64,000 nucleotides of DNA from Liolophura sinensis. Its lineage: Eukaryota > Mollusca > Polyplacophora > Chitonida > Chitonidae. The notes beneath the pieces are model-generated. The model did no database searches. It was given only the letters and a program-made list of their open reading frames with translations, and was not told where the DNA came from. The position numbers were made by a program, and so were the translations under genes. Below are positions 51,053-63,876 of this stretch, piece by piece (position 1 is the stretch's first letter; every line of letters begins with the position of its first letter). The stretch is from the NCBI RefSeq assembly GCF_032854445.1, contig NW_027018012.1, positions 1 to 64,000 of the forward strand, written 5' to 3'.

Positions 51053-51331
51053 ATTATGACATCAATATTCATTGATTTGTCGCTACAGCCAAAAGTATTG
51101 GTCGGAGAGCAACGCGGTTTGCACCATTCGATTTCTCGTCACAAAATACGTCGGATTAGACTCTTATCAGCAGCACTGGAACAGTTTTTCCACTTTTGCA
51201 TTTTTGCCTGGTCTTTTTGTTAATTGAAATCGGCTACACTGTACTCTGTACAATCGCGACTGGTCATTACTATATTCAACTTTTGACTATAAGTTATGTG
51301 CCCTTCGGTAGCCCAGAAGACGTCAAATCTT

Positions 51332-51344
51332 TGGGCTAAGCCCA
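51332..51344. other. TGGGCTAAGCCCA inverted repeat (example)
   Basis: Six-base arms around a single A at m283-m295. The T-to-C variant (TGGGCCAAGCCCA) breaks one pair and also removes a TAA; a CTCAG form occurs at 15200 and at three positions between 16290 and 17400. A 1-nt loop is too tight for a hairpin, so this is more likely a site for a dimeric protein than a structure, if it does anything. Confidence 0.5.
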
Positions 51345-51612
51345 TTTAACTCACCCAGCAATTGTCTTACTTCTAAGTGCAAGACAATCTCAATGTCTTT
51401 ATCTACGTGTAGAAAAACCACACCATTTGTACGTGAAAAACACAAGGTACTTGATACAGTCTGCTGTAAAAAGTACAACTGAACACTGACCCACTTCAGT
51501 AAGGTGCCAAAAGATGCGGAATTGAGCCAGGCATCGGCAGCTGTTGAAAAATTGCCAATTTCCCTGGTTTCCATGGAGTAAGAGCCGTTGCTGTGCACGG
51601 GATTATGACATA

Positions 51613-51622
51613 AATGATCATT
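51613..51622. other. AATGATCATT perfect palindrome (example)
   Basis: The 10-base palindrome lies at m15-m24 in monomers opening ATAAATGATCATTC. Another class opens ATCAATATTCATTGAT and lacks it; ATGAATGATC and ATCAATGATC forms retain the central TGATCA. The m12-m27 window is thus a switch between several spellings. Confidence 0.6.
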
Positions 51623-54343
51623 CAATTGTCACTACAGCCAAAAGTATTGGTCGGAGAGCAACGCGGTTTGCACCATTCAAATTGTCGTCACAAAATACGT
51701 CGGATTAGCCTCTTAGCAGCAGCACTGGAACAGTTTTTCCACTTTTGCATTTTTGCCTGGTCTTTTTGTTAATTGAAATCGGCTACACTGTACTCTGTAC
51801 AATCGCGACTGGTCATTACTATATTCAACTTTTGACTATAAGTTATGTGCCCTTCGGTAGCCCAGAAGACCTGAAATCTTTGGGCTAAGCCCATTTAACT
51901 CACCCAGCAATTGTCTTACTTCTAAGTCCAAGACAATCTCAATGTCTTTATCTACGTGTAGAAAAACCACACCATTTGTACGTGAAAAACAAAAGGTACT
52001 TGATACAGTCTGCTGTAAAAAGTATAACTAAACACTGGCCCACATTTATAAGGTGCCAAAAGATGCGGAATTGGGCCAGGCATCGGCAGCTGTTAAAAAA
52101 TTGCAAATATCCCTGGTTTCCATGGAGTAAGAGCCGTTGTTGGGCACGTGATTATGACATCAATATTCATTGATTTGTCGCTACAGCCAAAAGTATTGGT
52201 CGGAGAGCAACGCGGTTTGCACCATTCGATTTCTCGTCACAAAATACGTCGGATTAGACTCTTATCAGCAGCACTGGAACAGTTTTTCCACTTTTGCATT
52301 TTTGCCTGGTCTTTTTGTTAATTGAAATCGGCTACACTGTACTCTGTACAATCGCGACTGGTCATTACTATATTCAACTTTTGACTATAAGTTATGTGCC
52401 CTTCGGTAGCCCAGAAGACGTCAAATCTTTGGGCTAAGCCCATTTAACTCACCCAGCAATTGTCTTACTTCTAAGTGCAAGACAATCTCAATGTCTTTAT
52501 CTACGTGTAGAAAAACCACACCATTTGTACGTGAAAAACACAAGGTACTTGATACAGTCTGCTGTAAAAAGTACAACTGAACACTGACCCACTTCAGTAA
52601 GGTGCCAAAAGATGCGGAATTGAGCCAGGCATCGGCAGCTGTTGAAAAATTGCCAATTTCCCTGGTTTCCATGGAGTAAGAGCCGTTGCTGTGCACGGGA
52701 TTATGACATAAATGATCATTCAATTGTCACTACAGCCAAAAGTATTGGTCGGAGAGCAACGCGGTTTGCACCATTCAAATTGTCGTCACAAAATACGTCG
52801 GATTAGCCTCTTACCAGCAGCACTGGAACAGTTTTTCCACTTTTGCATTTTTGCCTGGTCTTTTTGTTAATTGAAATCGGCTACACTGTACTCTGCACAA
52901 TCGCGACTGGTCATTACTATATTCAACTTTTGACTATAAGTTATGTGCCCTTCGGTAGCCCAGAAGACCTGAAATCTTTGGGCTAAGCCCATTTAACTCA
53001 CCCAGCAATTGTCTTACTTCTAAGTCCAAGACAATCTCAATGTCTTTATCTACGTGTAGAAAAACCACACCATTTGTACGTGAAAAACAAAAGGTACTTG
53101 ATACAGTCTGCTGTAAAAAGTATAACTAAACACTGGCCCACATTTATAGGGTGCCAAAAGATGCGGAATTGGGCCAGGCATCGGCAGCTGTTAAAAAATT
53201 GCAAATATCCCTGGTTTCCATGGAGTAAGAGCCGTTGTTGGGCACGTGATTATGACATCAATATTCATTGATTTGTCGCTACAGCCAAAAGTATTGGTCG
53301 GAGAGCAACGCGGTTTGCACCATTCGATTTCTCGTCACAAAATACGTCGGATTAGACTCTTATCAGCAGCACTGGAACAGTTTTTCCACTTTTGCATTTT
53401 TGCCTGGTCTTTTTGTTAATTGAAATCGGCTACACTGTACTCTGTACAATCGCGACTGGTCATTACTATATTCAACTTTTGACTATAAGTTATGTGCCCT
53501 TCGGTAGCCCAGAAGACGTCAAATCTTTGGGCTAAGCCCATTTAACTCACCCAGCAATTGTCTTACTTCTAAGTGCAAGACAATCTCAATGTCTTTATCT
53601 ACGTGTAGAAAAACCACACCATTTGTACATGAAAAACACAAGGTACTTGATACAGTCTGCTGTAAAAAGTACAACTGAACACTGACCCACTTCAGTAAGG
53701 TGCCAAAAGATGCGGAATTGAGCCAGGCATCGGCAGCTGTTGAAAAATTGCCAATTTCCCTGGTTTCCATGGAGTAAGAGCCGTTGCTGTGCACGGGATT
53801 ATGACATAAATGATCATTCAATTGTCACTACAGCCAAAAGTATTGGTCGGAGAGCAACGCGGTTTGCACTATTCAAATTGTCGTCACAAAATACGTCGGA
53901 TTAGCCTCTTACCAGCAGCACTGGAACAATTTTTCCAATTTTGCATTTTTGCCTGGTCTTTTTGTTAATTGAAATCGGCTACACTGTACTCTGTACAATC
54001 GCGACTGGTCATTACTATATTCAACTTTTGACTATAAGTTATGTGCCCTTCGGTAGCCCAGAAGACGTCAAATCTTTGGGCTAAGCCCATTTAACTCACC
54101 CAGCAATTGTCTTACTTCTAAGTCCAAGACAATCTCAATGTCTTTATCTACGTGTAGAAAACCCACACCATTTGTACGTGAAAAACACAAGGTACTTGAT
54201 ACAGTCTGCTGTAAAAAGTACAACTGAACACTGACCCACTTCAGTAAGGTGCCAAAAGATGCGGAATTGAGCCAGGCATCGGCAGCTGTTGAAAAATTGC
54301 CAATTTCCCTGGTTTCCATGGAGTAAGAGCCGTTGCTGGGCAC

Positions 54344-55441
54344 GTGATTATGACATAAATGATCATTCAATTGTCGCTACAGCCAAACGTATTGGTTGGA
54401 GAGCAACGCGGATTGCACCATTCGATTTCTCGTCACAAAATACGTCGGATTAGCCTCTTAGCAGCAGCACTGGAACAGTTTTTCCACTTTTGCATTTTTG
54501 CCTGGTCTTTTTGTTAATTGAAATCGGCTACACTGTACTCTGTACAATCGCGACTGGTCATTACTATATTCAACTTTTGACTATAAGTTATGTGCCCTTC
54601 GGTAGCCCAGAAGACCTGAAATCTTTGGGCTAAGCCCATTTAACTCACCCAGCAATTGTCTTACTTCTAAGTCCAAGACAATCTCAATGTCTTTATCTAC
54701 GTGTAGAAAAACCACACCATTTGTACGTGAAAAACAAAAGGTACTTGATACAGTCTGCTGTAAAAAGTATAACTAAACACTGGCCCACATTTATAAGGTG
54801 CCAAAAGATGCGGAATTGGGCCAGGCATCGGCAGCTGTTAAAAAATTGCAAATATCCCTGGTTTCCATGGAGTAAGAGCCGTTGTTGGGCACGTGATTAT
54901 GACATCAATATTCATTGATTTGTCGCTACAGCCAAAAGTATTGGTCGGAGAGCAACGCGGTTTGCACCATTCGATTTCTCGTCACAAAATACGTCGGATT
55001 AGACTCTTATCAGCAGCACTGGAACAGTTTTTCCACTTTTGCATTTTTGCCTGGTCTTTTTGTTAATTGAAATCGGCTACACTGTACTCTGTACAATCGC
55101 GACTGGTCATTACTATATTCAACTTTTGACTATAAGTTATGTGCCCTTCGGTAGCCCAGAAGACGTCAAATCTTTGGGCTAAGCCCATTTAACTCACCCA
55201 GCAATTGTCTTACTTCTAAGTGCAAGACAATCTCAATGTCTTTATCTACGTGTAGAAAAACCACACCATTTGTACGTGAAAAACACAAGGTACTTGATAC
55301 AGTCTGCTGTAAAAAGTACAACTGAACACTGACCCACTTCAGTAAGGTGCCAAAAGATGCGGAATTGAGCCAGGCATCGGCAGCTGTTGAAAAATTGCCA
55401 ATTTCCCTGGTTTCCATGGAGTAAGAGCCGTTGCTGTGCAC
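54344..55441 (+). repeat. Fourth copy of the 1098-bp dimer
   Basis: Monomers start at 54344 and 54893. It is separated from the three-dimer run by the monomer at 53795 and re-enters through an AAACGTATTGG/GCGGATTGC monomer like 50500, with a private GGTTGGAGAG. Confidence 0.87.
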
Positions 55442-57637
55442 GGGATTATGACATAAATGATCATTCAATTGTCACTACAGCCAAAAGTATTGGTCGGAGA
55501 GCAACGCGGTTTGCACCATTCAAATTGTCGTCACAAAATACGTCGGATTAGCCTCTTACCAGCAGCACTGGAACAGTTTTTCCAATTTTGCATTTTTGCC
55601 TGGTCTTTTTGTTAATTGAAATCGGCTACACTGTACTCTGTACAATCGCGACTGGTCATTACTATATTCAACTTTTGACTATAAGTTATGTGCCCTTCGG
55701 TAGCCCAGAAGACGTCAAATCTTTGGGCTAAGCCCATTTAACTCACCCAGCAATTGTCTTACTTCTAAGTCCAAGACAATCTCAATGTCTTTATCTACGT
55801 GTAGAAAACCCACACCATTTGTACGTGAAAAACACAAGGTACTTGATACAGTCTGCTGTAAAAAGTACAACTAAACACTGACCCACATTTATAAGGTGCC
55901 AAAAGATGCGGAATTGGGCCAGGCATCGGCAGCTGTTAAAAAATTGCAAATTTCCCTGGTTTCCATGGAGTAAGAGCCGTTGCTGGGCACGTGATTATGA
56001 CATCAATGATCATTGAATTGTCGCTACAGCCAAACGTATTGGTCGGAGAGCAACGCGGTTTGCACCATTCGATTTCTCGTCACAAAATACTTCGGATTAG
56101 CCTCTTACCAGCAGCACTGGAACAGTTTTTCCACTTTTGCATTTTTGCCTGGTGTTTTTGTTAATTGAAATCGGCTACACTGTACTTTGTACAATCGCGA
56201 CTGGTCATTACTATATTCAACTTTTGACTATAAGTTATGTGCCCTTCGGTAGCCCAGAAGACGTGAAATCTTTGGGCTAAGCCCATTTAACTCACCCAGC
56301 AATTGTCTTACTTCTAAGTGCAAGACAATCTCAATGTCTTTATCTACGTGTAGAAAAACCACACCATTTGTACATAAAAAACACAAGGTACTTGATACAG
56401 TCTGCTGTAAAAAGTACAACTAAACACTGACGCACTTCAGTAAGGTGCCAAAAGATGCGGAATTGAGCCAGGCATCGGCAGCTGTTAAAAACTTGTAAAG
56501 TTCCCTGGTTTCCATGGAGTAAGAGCCGTTGCTGGGCACGTGATTATGACATAAATGATCATTCAATTGTCGCTACAGCCAAAAGTATTGGTCGGAGAGC
56601 AACGCGGTTTGTACCATTCGATTTCTCGTCACAAAATACGTCGGATTAGCCTCTTACCAGCAGCACTGGAACAGTTTTTCCACTTTTGCATTTTTACCTG
56701 GTCTTTTTGTTAATTGAAATCGGCTACACTGTACTCTGTACAATCGCGACTGGTCATTACTATATTCAACTTTTGACTATAAGTTATGTGCCCTTCGGTA
56801 GCCCAGAAGACCTGAAATCTATGGGTTAAGCCCATTTAACTCACCCAGCAATTGTCTTACTTCTAAGTCTAAGACAATCTCAATGTCTTTATCTACGTGT
56901 AAAAAAACCACGCCATTTGTACGTGAAAAACACAAGGTACTTGATACAGTCTGCTGTAAAAAGTACAACTAAACACTGACCCACATTTATAAGGTGCCAA
57001 AAGATGCGGAATTGGGCCAGGCATCGGCAGATGTTAAAAAATTGCAAATATCCCTGGTTTCCATGGAGTAAGAGCCGTTGCTGTGCACGTGATTATGACA
57101 TCAATATTCATTGATTTGTCGCTACAGCCAAAAGTATTGGTCGGAGAGCAAGGCGGTTTGCACCATTCGATTTCTCGTCACAAAATACGTCGGATTAGCC
57201 TCTTACCAGCAGCACTGGAACAGTTTTTCCACTTTTGCATTTTTACCTGGTCTTTTTGTTAATTGAAATCGGCTACACTGTACTCTGTACAATCGCGACT
57301 GGTCATTACTATATTCAACTTTTGACTATAAGTTATGTGCCCTTCGGTAGCCCAGAAGACCTGAAATCTTTGGGCTAAGCCCATTTAACTCACCCAGCAA
57401 TTGTCTTACTTCTAAGTCCAAGACAATCTCAATGTCTTTATCTACGTGTAGAAAAACCACACCATTTGTACGTGAAAAACACAAGGTACTTGATACAGTC
57501 TGCTGTGAAAAGTACAACTAAACACTGACGCACTTCAGTAAGGTGCCAAAAGATGCGGAATTGAGCCAGGCATCGGCAGCTGTTAAAAAATTGTAAAGTT
57601 CCCTGGTTTCCATGGAGTAAGAGCCGTTGCTGGGCAC

Positions 57638-58286
57638 GTGATTATGACATAAATGATCATTGAATTGTCGCTACAGCCAAAAGTATTGGTCGGAGAGCAA
57701 CGCGGTTTGCACCATTCGATTTCTCGTCACAAAATACGTCGGATTAGCCTCTTACCAGCAGCACTGGAACAGTTTTTCCACTTTTGCATTTTTACCTGGT
57801 CTTTTTGTTAATTGAAATCGGCTACACTGTACTCTGTACAATCGCGACTGGTCATTACTATATTCAACTTTTGACTATAAGTTATGTGCCCTTCGGTAGC
57901 CCAGAAGACGTCAAATCTTTGGGCTAAGCCCATTTAACTCACCCAGCAATTGTCTTACTTCTAAGTTATTCAACTTTTGACTATAAGTTATGTGCCCTTC
58001 GGTAGCCCAGGAGACGTCAAATCTTTGGGCTAAGCCCATTTAACTCACCCAGCAATTGTCTTACTCCAAGACAATCTCAATGTCTTTATCTACGTGTAGA
58101 AAAAACCACACCATTTGTACGTGAAAAACACAAGGTACTTGATACAGTCTGTTGTAAAAAGTACAACTAATTACTGACCCACATTTATAAGGTGCCAAAA
58201 GATGCGGAATTGGGCCAGGTATCGGCAGCTGTTGAAAAATTGCCAATTTCCCTGGTTTCCATGGAGTAAGAGCCGTTGATGTGCAC
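57638..58286 (+). repeat. 648-type variant monomer, copy 6 (649 bp)
   Basis: Second repeat of m224-m322 starting at about 57966, carrying the CCCAGGAGACG marker. One extra A in GAAAAAACC gives 649 bp. It ends GTTGATGTGCAC. Confidence 0.93.
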
Positions 58287-58835
58287 GTGATTATGACATG
58301 AATGATCATTCAATTGTCGCTACAGGCAAAAGTATTGGTCGGAGAGCAACGCGGTTTGCACCATTCGATTTCTCGTCACAAAATACGTCGGATTAGCCTC
58401 TTACCAGCAGCACTGGAACAGTTTTCGCACTTTTGCATTTTTGCCTGGTCTTTTTGTTAATTGAAATCGGCTACACTGTACTCTGTACAATCGCGACTGG
58501 TCATTACTATATTCAACTTTTGACTATAAGTTATGTGCCCTTCGGTAGCCCAGAAGACGTCAAATCTTTGGGCTAAGCCCATTTAACTCACCCAGCAATT
58601 GCCTTACTTCTAAGTGCAAGACAATCTCAATGTCTTTATCTACGTGTAGAAAAACCACACCATTTGTACGTGAGAAACACAAGGTTCTTGATACAGTCTG
58701 CTGTAAAAAGTACAACTGAACACTGACCCACTTCAGTAAGGTGCCAAAAGATGCGGAATTGAGCCAGGCATCGGCAGCTGTTGAAAAATTGCCAATTTCC
58801 CTGGTTTCCATGGAGTAAGAGCCGTTGCTGGGCAC

Positions 58836-61031
58836 GTGATTATGACATAAATGATCATTCAATTGTCGCTACAGCCAAACGTATTGGTCGGAGAGCAACG
58901 CGGATTGCACCATTCGATTTCTCGTCACAAAATACGTCGGATTAGCCTCTTAGCAGCAGCACTGGAACAGTTTTTCCACTTTTGCATTTTTGCCTGGTCT
59001 TTTTGTTAATTGAAATCGGCTACACTGTACTCTGCACAATCGCGACTGGTCATTACTATATTCAACTTTTGACTATAAGTTATGTGCCCTTCGGTAGCCC
59101 AGAAGACCTGAAATCTTTGGGCTAAGCCCATTTAACTCACCCAGCAATTGTCTTACTTCTAAGTCCAAGACAATCTCAATGTCTTTATCTACGTGTAGAA
59201 AAACCACACCATTTGTACGTGAAAAACAAAAGGTACTTGATACAGTCTGCTGTAAAAAGTATAACTAAACACTGGCCCACATTTATAAGGTGCCAAAAGA
59301 TGCGGAATTGGGCCAGGCATCGGCAGCTGTTAAAAAATTGCAAATATCCCTGGTTTCCATGGAGTAAGAGCCGTTGTTGGGCACGTGATTATGACATCAA
59401 TATTCATTGATTTGTCGCTACAGCCAAAAGTATTGGTCGGAGAGCAACGCGGTTTGCACCATTCGATTTCTCGTCACAAAATACGTCGGATTAGACTCTT
59501 ATCAGCAGCACTGGAACAGTTTTTCCACTTTTGCATTTTTGCCTGGTCTTTTTGTTAATTGAAATCGGCTACACTGTACTCTGTACAATCGCGACTGGTC
59601 ATTACTATATTCAACTTTTGACTATAAGTTATGTGCCCTTCGGTAGCCCAGAAGACGTCAAATCTTTGGGCTAAGCCCATTTAACTCACCCAGCAATTGT
59701 CTTACTTCTAAGTGCAAGACAATCTCAATGTCTTTATCTACGTGTAGAAAAACCACACCATTTGTACGTGAAAAACACAAGGTACTTGATACAGTCTGCT
59801 GTAAAAAGTACAACTGAACACTGACCCACTTCAGTAAGGTGCCAAAAGATGCGGAATTGAGCCAGGCATCGGCAGCTGTTGAAAAATTGCCAATTTCCCT
59901 GGTTTCCATGGAGTAAGAGCCGTTGCTGTGCACGGGATTATGACATAAATGATCATTCAATTGTCACTACAGCCAAAAGTATTGGTCGGAGAGCAACGCG
60001 GTTTGCACCATTCAAATTGTCGTCACAAAATACGTCGGATTAGCCTCTTAGCAGCAGCACTGGAACAGTTTTTCCACTTTTGCATTTTTGCCTGGTCTTT
60101 TTGTTAATTGAAATCGGCTACACTGTACTCTGTACAATCGCGACTGGTCATTACTATATTCAACTTTTGACTATAAGTTATGTGCCCTTCGGTAGCCCAG
60201 AAGACCTGAAATCTTTGGGCTAAGCCCATTTAACTCACCCAGCAATTGTCTTACTTCTAAGTCCAAGACAATCTCAATGTCTTTATCTACGTGTAGAAAA
60301 ACCACACCATTTGTACGTGAAAAACAAAAGGTACTTGATACAGTCTGCTGTAAAAAGTATAACTAAACACTGGCCCACATTTATAAGGTGCCAAAAGATG
60401 CGGAATTGGGCCAGGCATCGGCAGCTGTTAAAAAATTGCAAATATCCCTGGTTTCCATGGAGTAAGAGCCGTTGTTGGGCACGTGATTATGACATCAATA
60501 TTCATTGATTTGTCGCTACAGCCAAAAGTATTGGTCGGAGAGCAACGCGGTTTGCACCATTCGATTTCTCGTCACAAAATACGTCGGATTAGACTCTTAT
60601 CAGCAGCACTGGAACAGTTTTTCCACTTTTGCATTTTTGCCTGGTCTTTTTGTTAATTGAAATCGGCTACACTGTACTCTGTACAATCGCGACTGGTCAT
60701 TACTATATTCAACTTTTGACTATAAGTTATGTGCCCTTCGGTAGCCCAGAAGACGTCAAATCTTTGGGCTAAGCCCATTTAACTCACCCAGCAATTGTCT
60801 TACTTCTAAGTGCAAGACAATCTCAATGTCTTTATCTACGTGTAGAAAAACCACACCATTTGTACGTGAAAAACACAAGGTACTTGATACAGTCTGCTGT
60901 AAAAAGTACAACTGAACACTGACCCACTTCAGTAAGGTGCCAAAAGATGCGGAATTGAGCCAGGCATCGGCAGCTGTTGAAAAATTGCCAATTTCCCTGG
61001 TTTCCATGGAGTAAGAGCCGTTGCTGTGCAC
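58836..61031 (+). repeat. 1098-bp dimer repeated twice
   Basis: Dimers start at 58836 and 59934 and match 50500-52696 in order and markers. They retain the GCGGATTGC entry monomer first and the CACGGG-opened monomer second. Confidence 0.88.
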
Positions 61032-62679
61032 GGGATTATGACATAAATGATCATTCAATTGTCACTACAGCCAAAAGTATTGGTCGGAGAGCAACGCGGT
61101 TTGCACCATTCAAATTGTCGTCACAAAATACGTCGGATTAGCCTCTTACCAGCAGCACTGGAACAATTTTTCCAATTTTGCATTTTTGCCTGGTCTTTTT
61201 GTTAATTGAAATCGGCTACACTGTACTCTGTACAATCGCGACTGGTCATTTACTATATTCAACTTTTGACTATAAGTTATGTGCCCTTCGGTAGCCCAGA
61301 AGACGTCAAATCTTTGGGCTAAGCCCATTTAACTCACCCAGCAATTGTCTTACTTCTAAGTCCAAGACAATCTCAATGTCTTTATCTACGTGTAGAAAAC
61401 CCACACCATTTGTACGTGAAAAACACAAGGTACTTGATACAGTCTGCTGTAAAAAGTACAACTAAACACTGACCCACATTTATAAGGTGCCAAAAGATGC
61501 GGAATTGGGCCAGGCATCGGCAGCTGTTAAAAAATTGCAAATTTCCCTGGTTTCCATGGAGTAAGAGCCGTTGCTGGGCACGTGATTATGACATAAATGA
61601 TCATTCAATTGTCGCTACAGCCAAAAGTATTGGTCGGAGAGCAACGCGGTTTGTACCATTCGATTTCTCGTCACAAAATACGTCGGATTAGCCTCTTACC
61701 AGCAGCACTGGAACAGTTTTTCCACTTTTGCATTTTTACCTGGTCTTTTTGTTAATTGAAATCGGCTACACTGTACTCTGTACAATCGCGACTGGTCATT
61801 ACTATATTCAACTTTTGACTATAAGTTATGTGCCCTTCGGTAGCCCAGAAGACCTGAAATCTATGGGTTAAGCCCATTTAACTCACCCAGCAATTGTCTT
61901 ACTTCTAAGTCTAAGACAATCTCAATGTCTTTATCTACGTGTAAAAAAACCACGCCATTTGTACGTGAAAAACACAAGGTACTTGATACAGTCTGCTGTA
62001 AAAAGTACAACTAAACACTGACCCACATTTATAAGGTGCCAAAAGATGCGGAATTGGGCCAGGCATCGGCAGATGTTAAAAAATTGCAAATATCCCTGGT
62101 TTCCATGGAGTAAGAGCCGTTGCTGTGCACGTGATTATGACATCAATATTCATTGATTTGTCGCTACAGCCAAAAGTATTGGTCGGAGAGCAAGGCGGTT
62201 TGCACCATTCGATTTCTCGTCACAAAATACGTCGGATTAGCCTCTTACCAGCAGCACTGGAACAGTTTTTCCACTTTTGCATTTTTACCTGGTCTTTTTG
62301 TTAATTGAAATCGGCTACACTGTACTCTGTACAATCGCGACTGGTCATTACTATATTCAACTTTTGACTATAAGTTATGTGCCCTTCGGTAGCCCAGAAG
62401 ACCTGAAATCTTTGGGCTAAGCCCATTTAACTCACCCAGCAATTGTCTTACTTCTAAGTCCAAGACAATCTCAATGTCTTTATCTACGTGTAGAAAAACC
62501 ACACCATTTGTACGTGAGAAACACAAGGTACTTGATACAGTCTGCTGTAAAAAGTACAACTGAACACTGACCCACTTCAGTAAGGTGCCAAAAGATGCGG
62601 AATTGAGCCAGGCATCGGCAGCTGTTGAAAAATTGCAAATTTCCCTGGTTTCCATGGAGTAAGAGCCGTTGCCGGGCAC

Positions 62680-63327
62680 GTGATTATGACATAAATGATC
62701 ATTCAATTGTCGCTACAGCCAAACGTATTGGCCGGAGAGCAACGCGGTTTGCACCATTCGATTTCTCGTCACAAAATACGTCGGATTAGCCTCTTACCAG
62801 CAGCACTGGAACAGTTTTTCCACTTTTGCATTTTTACCTGGTCTTTTTGTTAATTGAAATCGGCTACACTGTACTCTGTACAATCGCGACTGGTCATTAC
62901 TATATTCAACTTTTGACTATAAGTTATGTGCCCTTCGGTAGCCCAGAAGACGTCAAATCTTTGGGCTAAGCCCATTTAACTCACCCAGCAATTGTCTTAC
63001 TTCTAAGTTATTCAACTTTTGACTATAAGTTATGTGCCCTTCGGTAGCCCAGGAGACGTCAAATCTTTGGGCTAAGCCCATTTAACTCACCCAGCAATTG
63101 TCTTACTCCAAGACAATCTCAATGTCTTTATCTACGTGTAGAAAAACCACACCATTTGTACGTGAAAAACACAAGGTACTTGATACAGTCTGTTGTAAAA
63201 AGTACAACTAATTACTGACCCACATTTATAAGGTGCCAAAAGATGCGGAATTGGGCCAGGTATCGGCAGCTGTTAAAAAATTGCAAATTTCCCTGGTTTC
63301 CATGGAGTAAGAGCCGTTGCTGGGCAC
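62680..63327 (+). repeat. 648-bp variant monomer, copy 7
   Basis: Second repeat of m224-m322 starting at about 63008, with CCCAGGAGACG. Unlike copies 2-6 it ends TTAAAAAATTGC and TTGCTGGGCAC, the tail of the monomer at 55442, so the unit is recombinant in its last 90 bases or so. It has a private GGCCGGAGAG. Confidence 0.92.
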
Positions 63328-63876
63328 GTGATTATGACATCAATGATCATTGAATTGTCGCTACAGCCAAACGTATTGGTCGGAGAGCAACGCGGTTTGC
63401 ACCATTCGATTTCTCGTCACAAAATACTTCGGATTAGCCTCTTACCAGCAGCACTGGAACAGTTTTCGCACTTTTGCATTTTTGCCTGGTCTTTTTGTTA
63501 ATTGAAATCGGCTACACTGTACTCTGTACAATCGCGACTGGTCATTACTATATTCAACTTTTGACTATAAGTTATGTGCCCTTCGGTAGCCCAGAAGACG
63601 TCAAATCTTTGGGCTAAGCCCATTTAACTCACCCAGCAATTGTCTTACTTCTAAGTGCAAGACAATCTCAATGTCTTTATCTACGTGTAGAAAAACCACA
63701 CCATTTGTACGTGAAAAACACAAGGTACTTGATACAGTCTGCTGTAAAAAGTACAACTGAACACTGACCCACTTCAGTAAGGTGCCAAAAGATGCGGAAT
63801 TGAGCCAGGCATCGGCAGCTGTTGAAAAATTGCAAATTTCCCTGGTTTCCATGGAGTAAGAGCCGTTGCTGGGCAC
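63328..63876 (+). repeat. Monomer hybrid of the 55991 type and another type
   Basis: The first 105 bases match 55991, including CAAAATACTTCGG, found only in these two units. From the GTTTTCGCAC block on it follows the 28193/29283 family. Together with the tail of 62680 this places an exchange with a monomer pair like 55442-55991. Confidence 0.84.

Larger units (their letters stand above)
50500..53794 (+). repeat. 1098-bp dimer repeated three times
   Basis: Dimers start at 50500, 51599 and 52697. The first monomer of each has AAACAAAAGGTAC, GTATAACTAAACACTGG and a TTGTTGGGCAC end. The second has the CATCAATATTCATTG opening, GATTAGACTCTTATC and a GCTGTGCACGGG end. The first dimer enters from an AAACGTATTGG/GCGGATTGC monomer, whereas the next two begin GGGATTATG with CATTCAAATTGTCG. 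Confidence 0.88.
49302..57637 (+). repeat. HOR-E, fifteen-monomer version (8336 bp)
   Basis: Units start at 49302 (648 bp), 49950, 50500, 51050, 51599, 52148, 52697, 53246, 53795, 54344, 54893, 55442, 55991, 56540 and 57089. Units 50500-53794 are three tandem copies of a 1098-bp dimer, and 54344-55441 is a fourth. The next HOR-E copy begins at 57638 with the same 648-type unit at an offset of 8336. From about 50700 onward nearly every monomer is exactly 549 bp. Confidence 0.88.
57638..62679 (+). repeat. HOR-E, nine-monomer version (5042 bp)
   Basis: Units start at 57638 (649 bp), 58287, 58836, 59385, 59934, 60483, 61032, 61582 and 62131. The first six match 49302-52696 in order, offset about 8335 bases. 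Unit 61032 matches mainly 55442; 61582 and 62131 match 56540 and 57089. The monomers equivalent to 52697-55441 and 55991 are absent. Confidence 0.87.
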
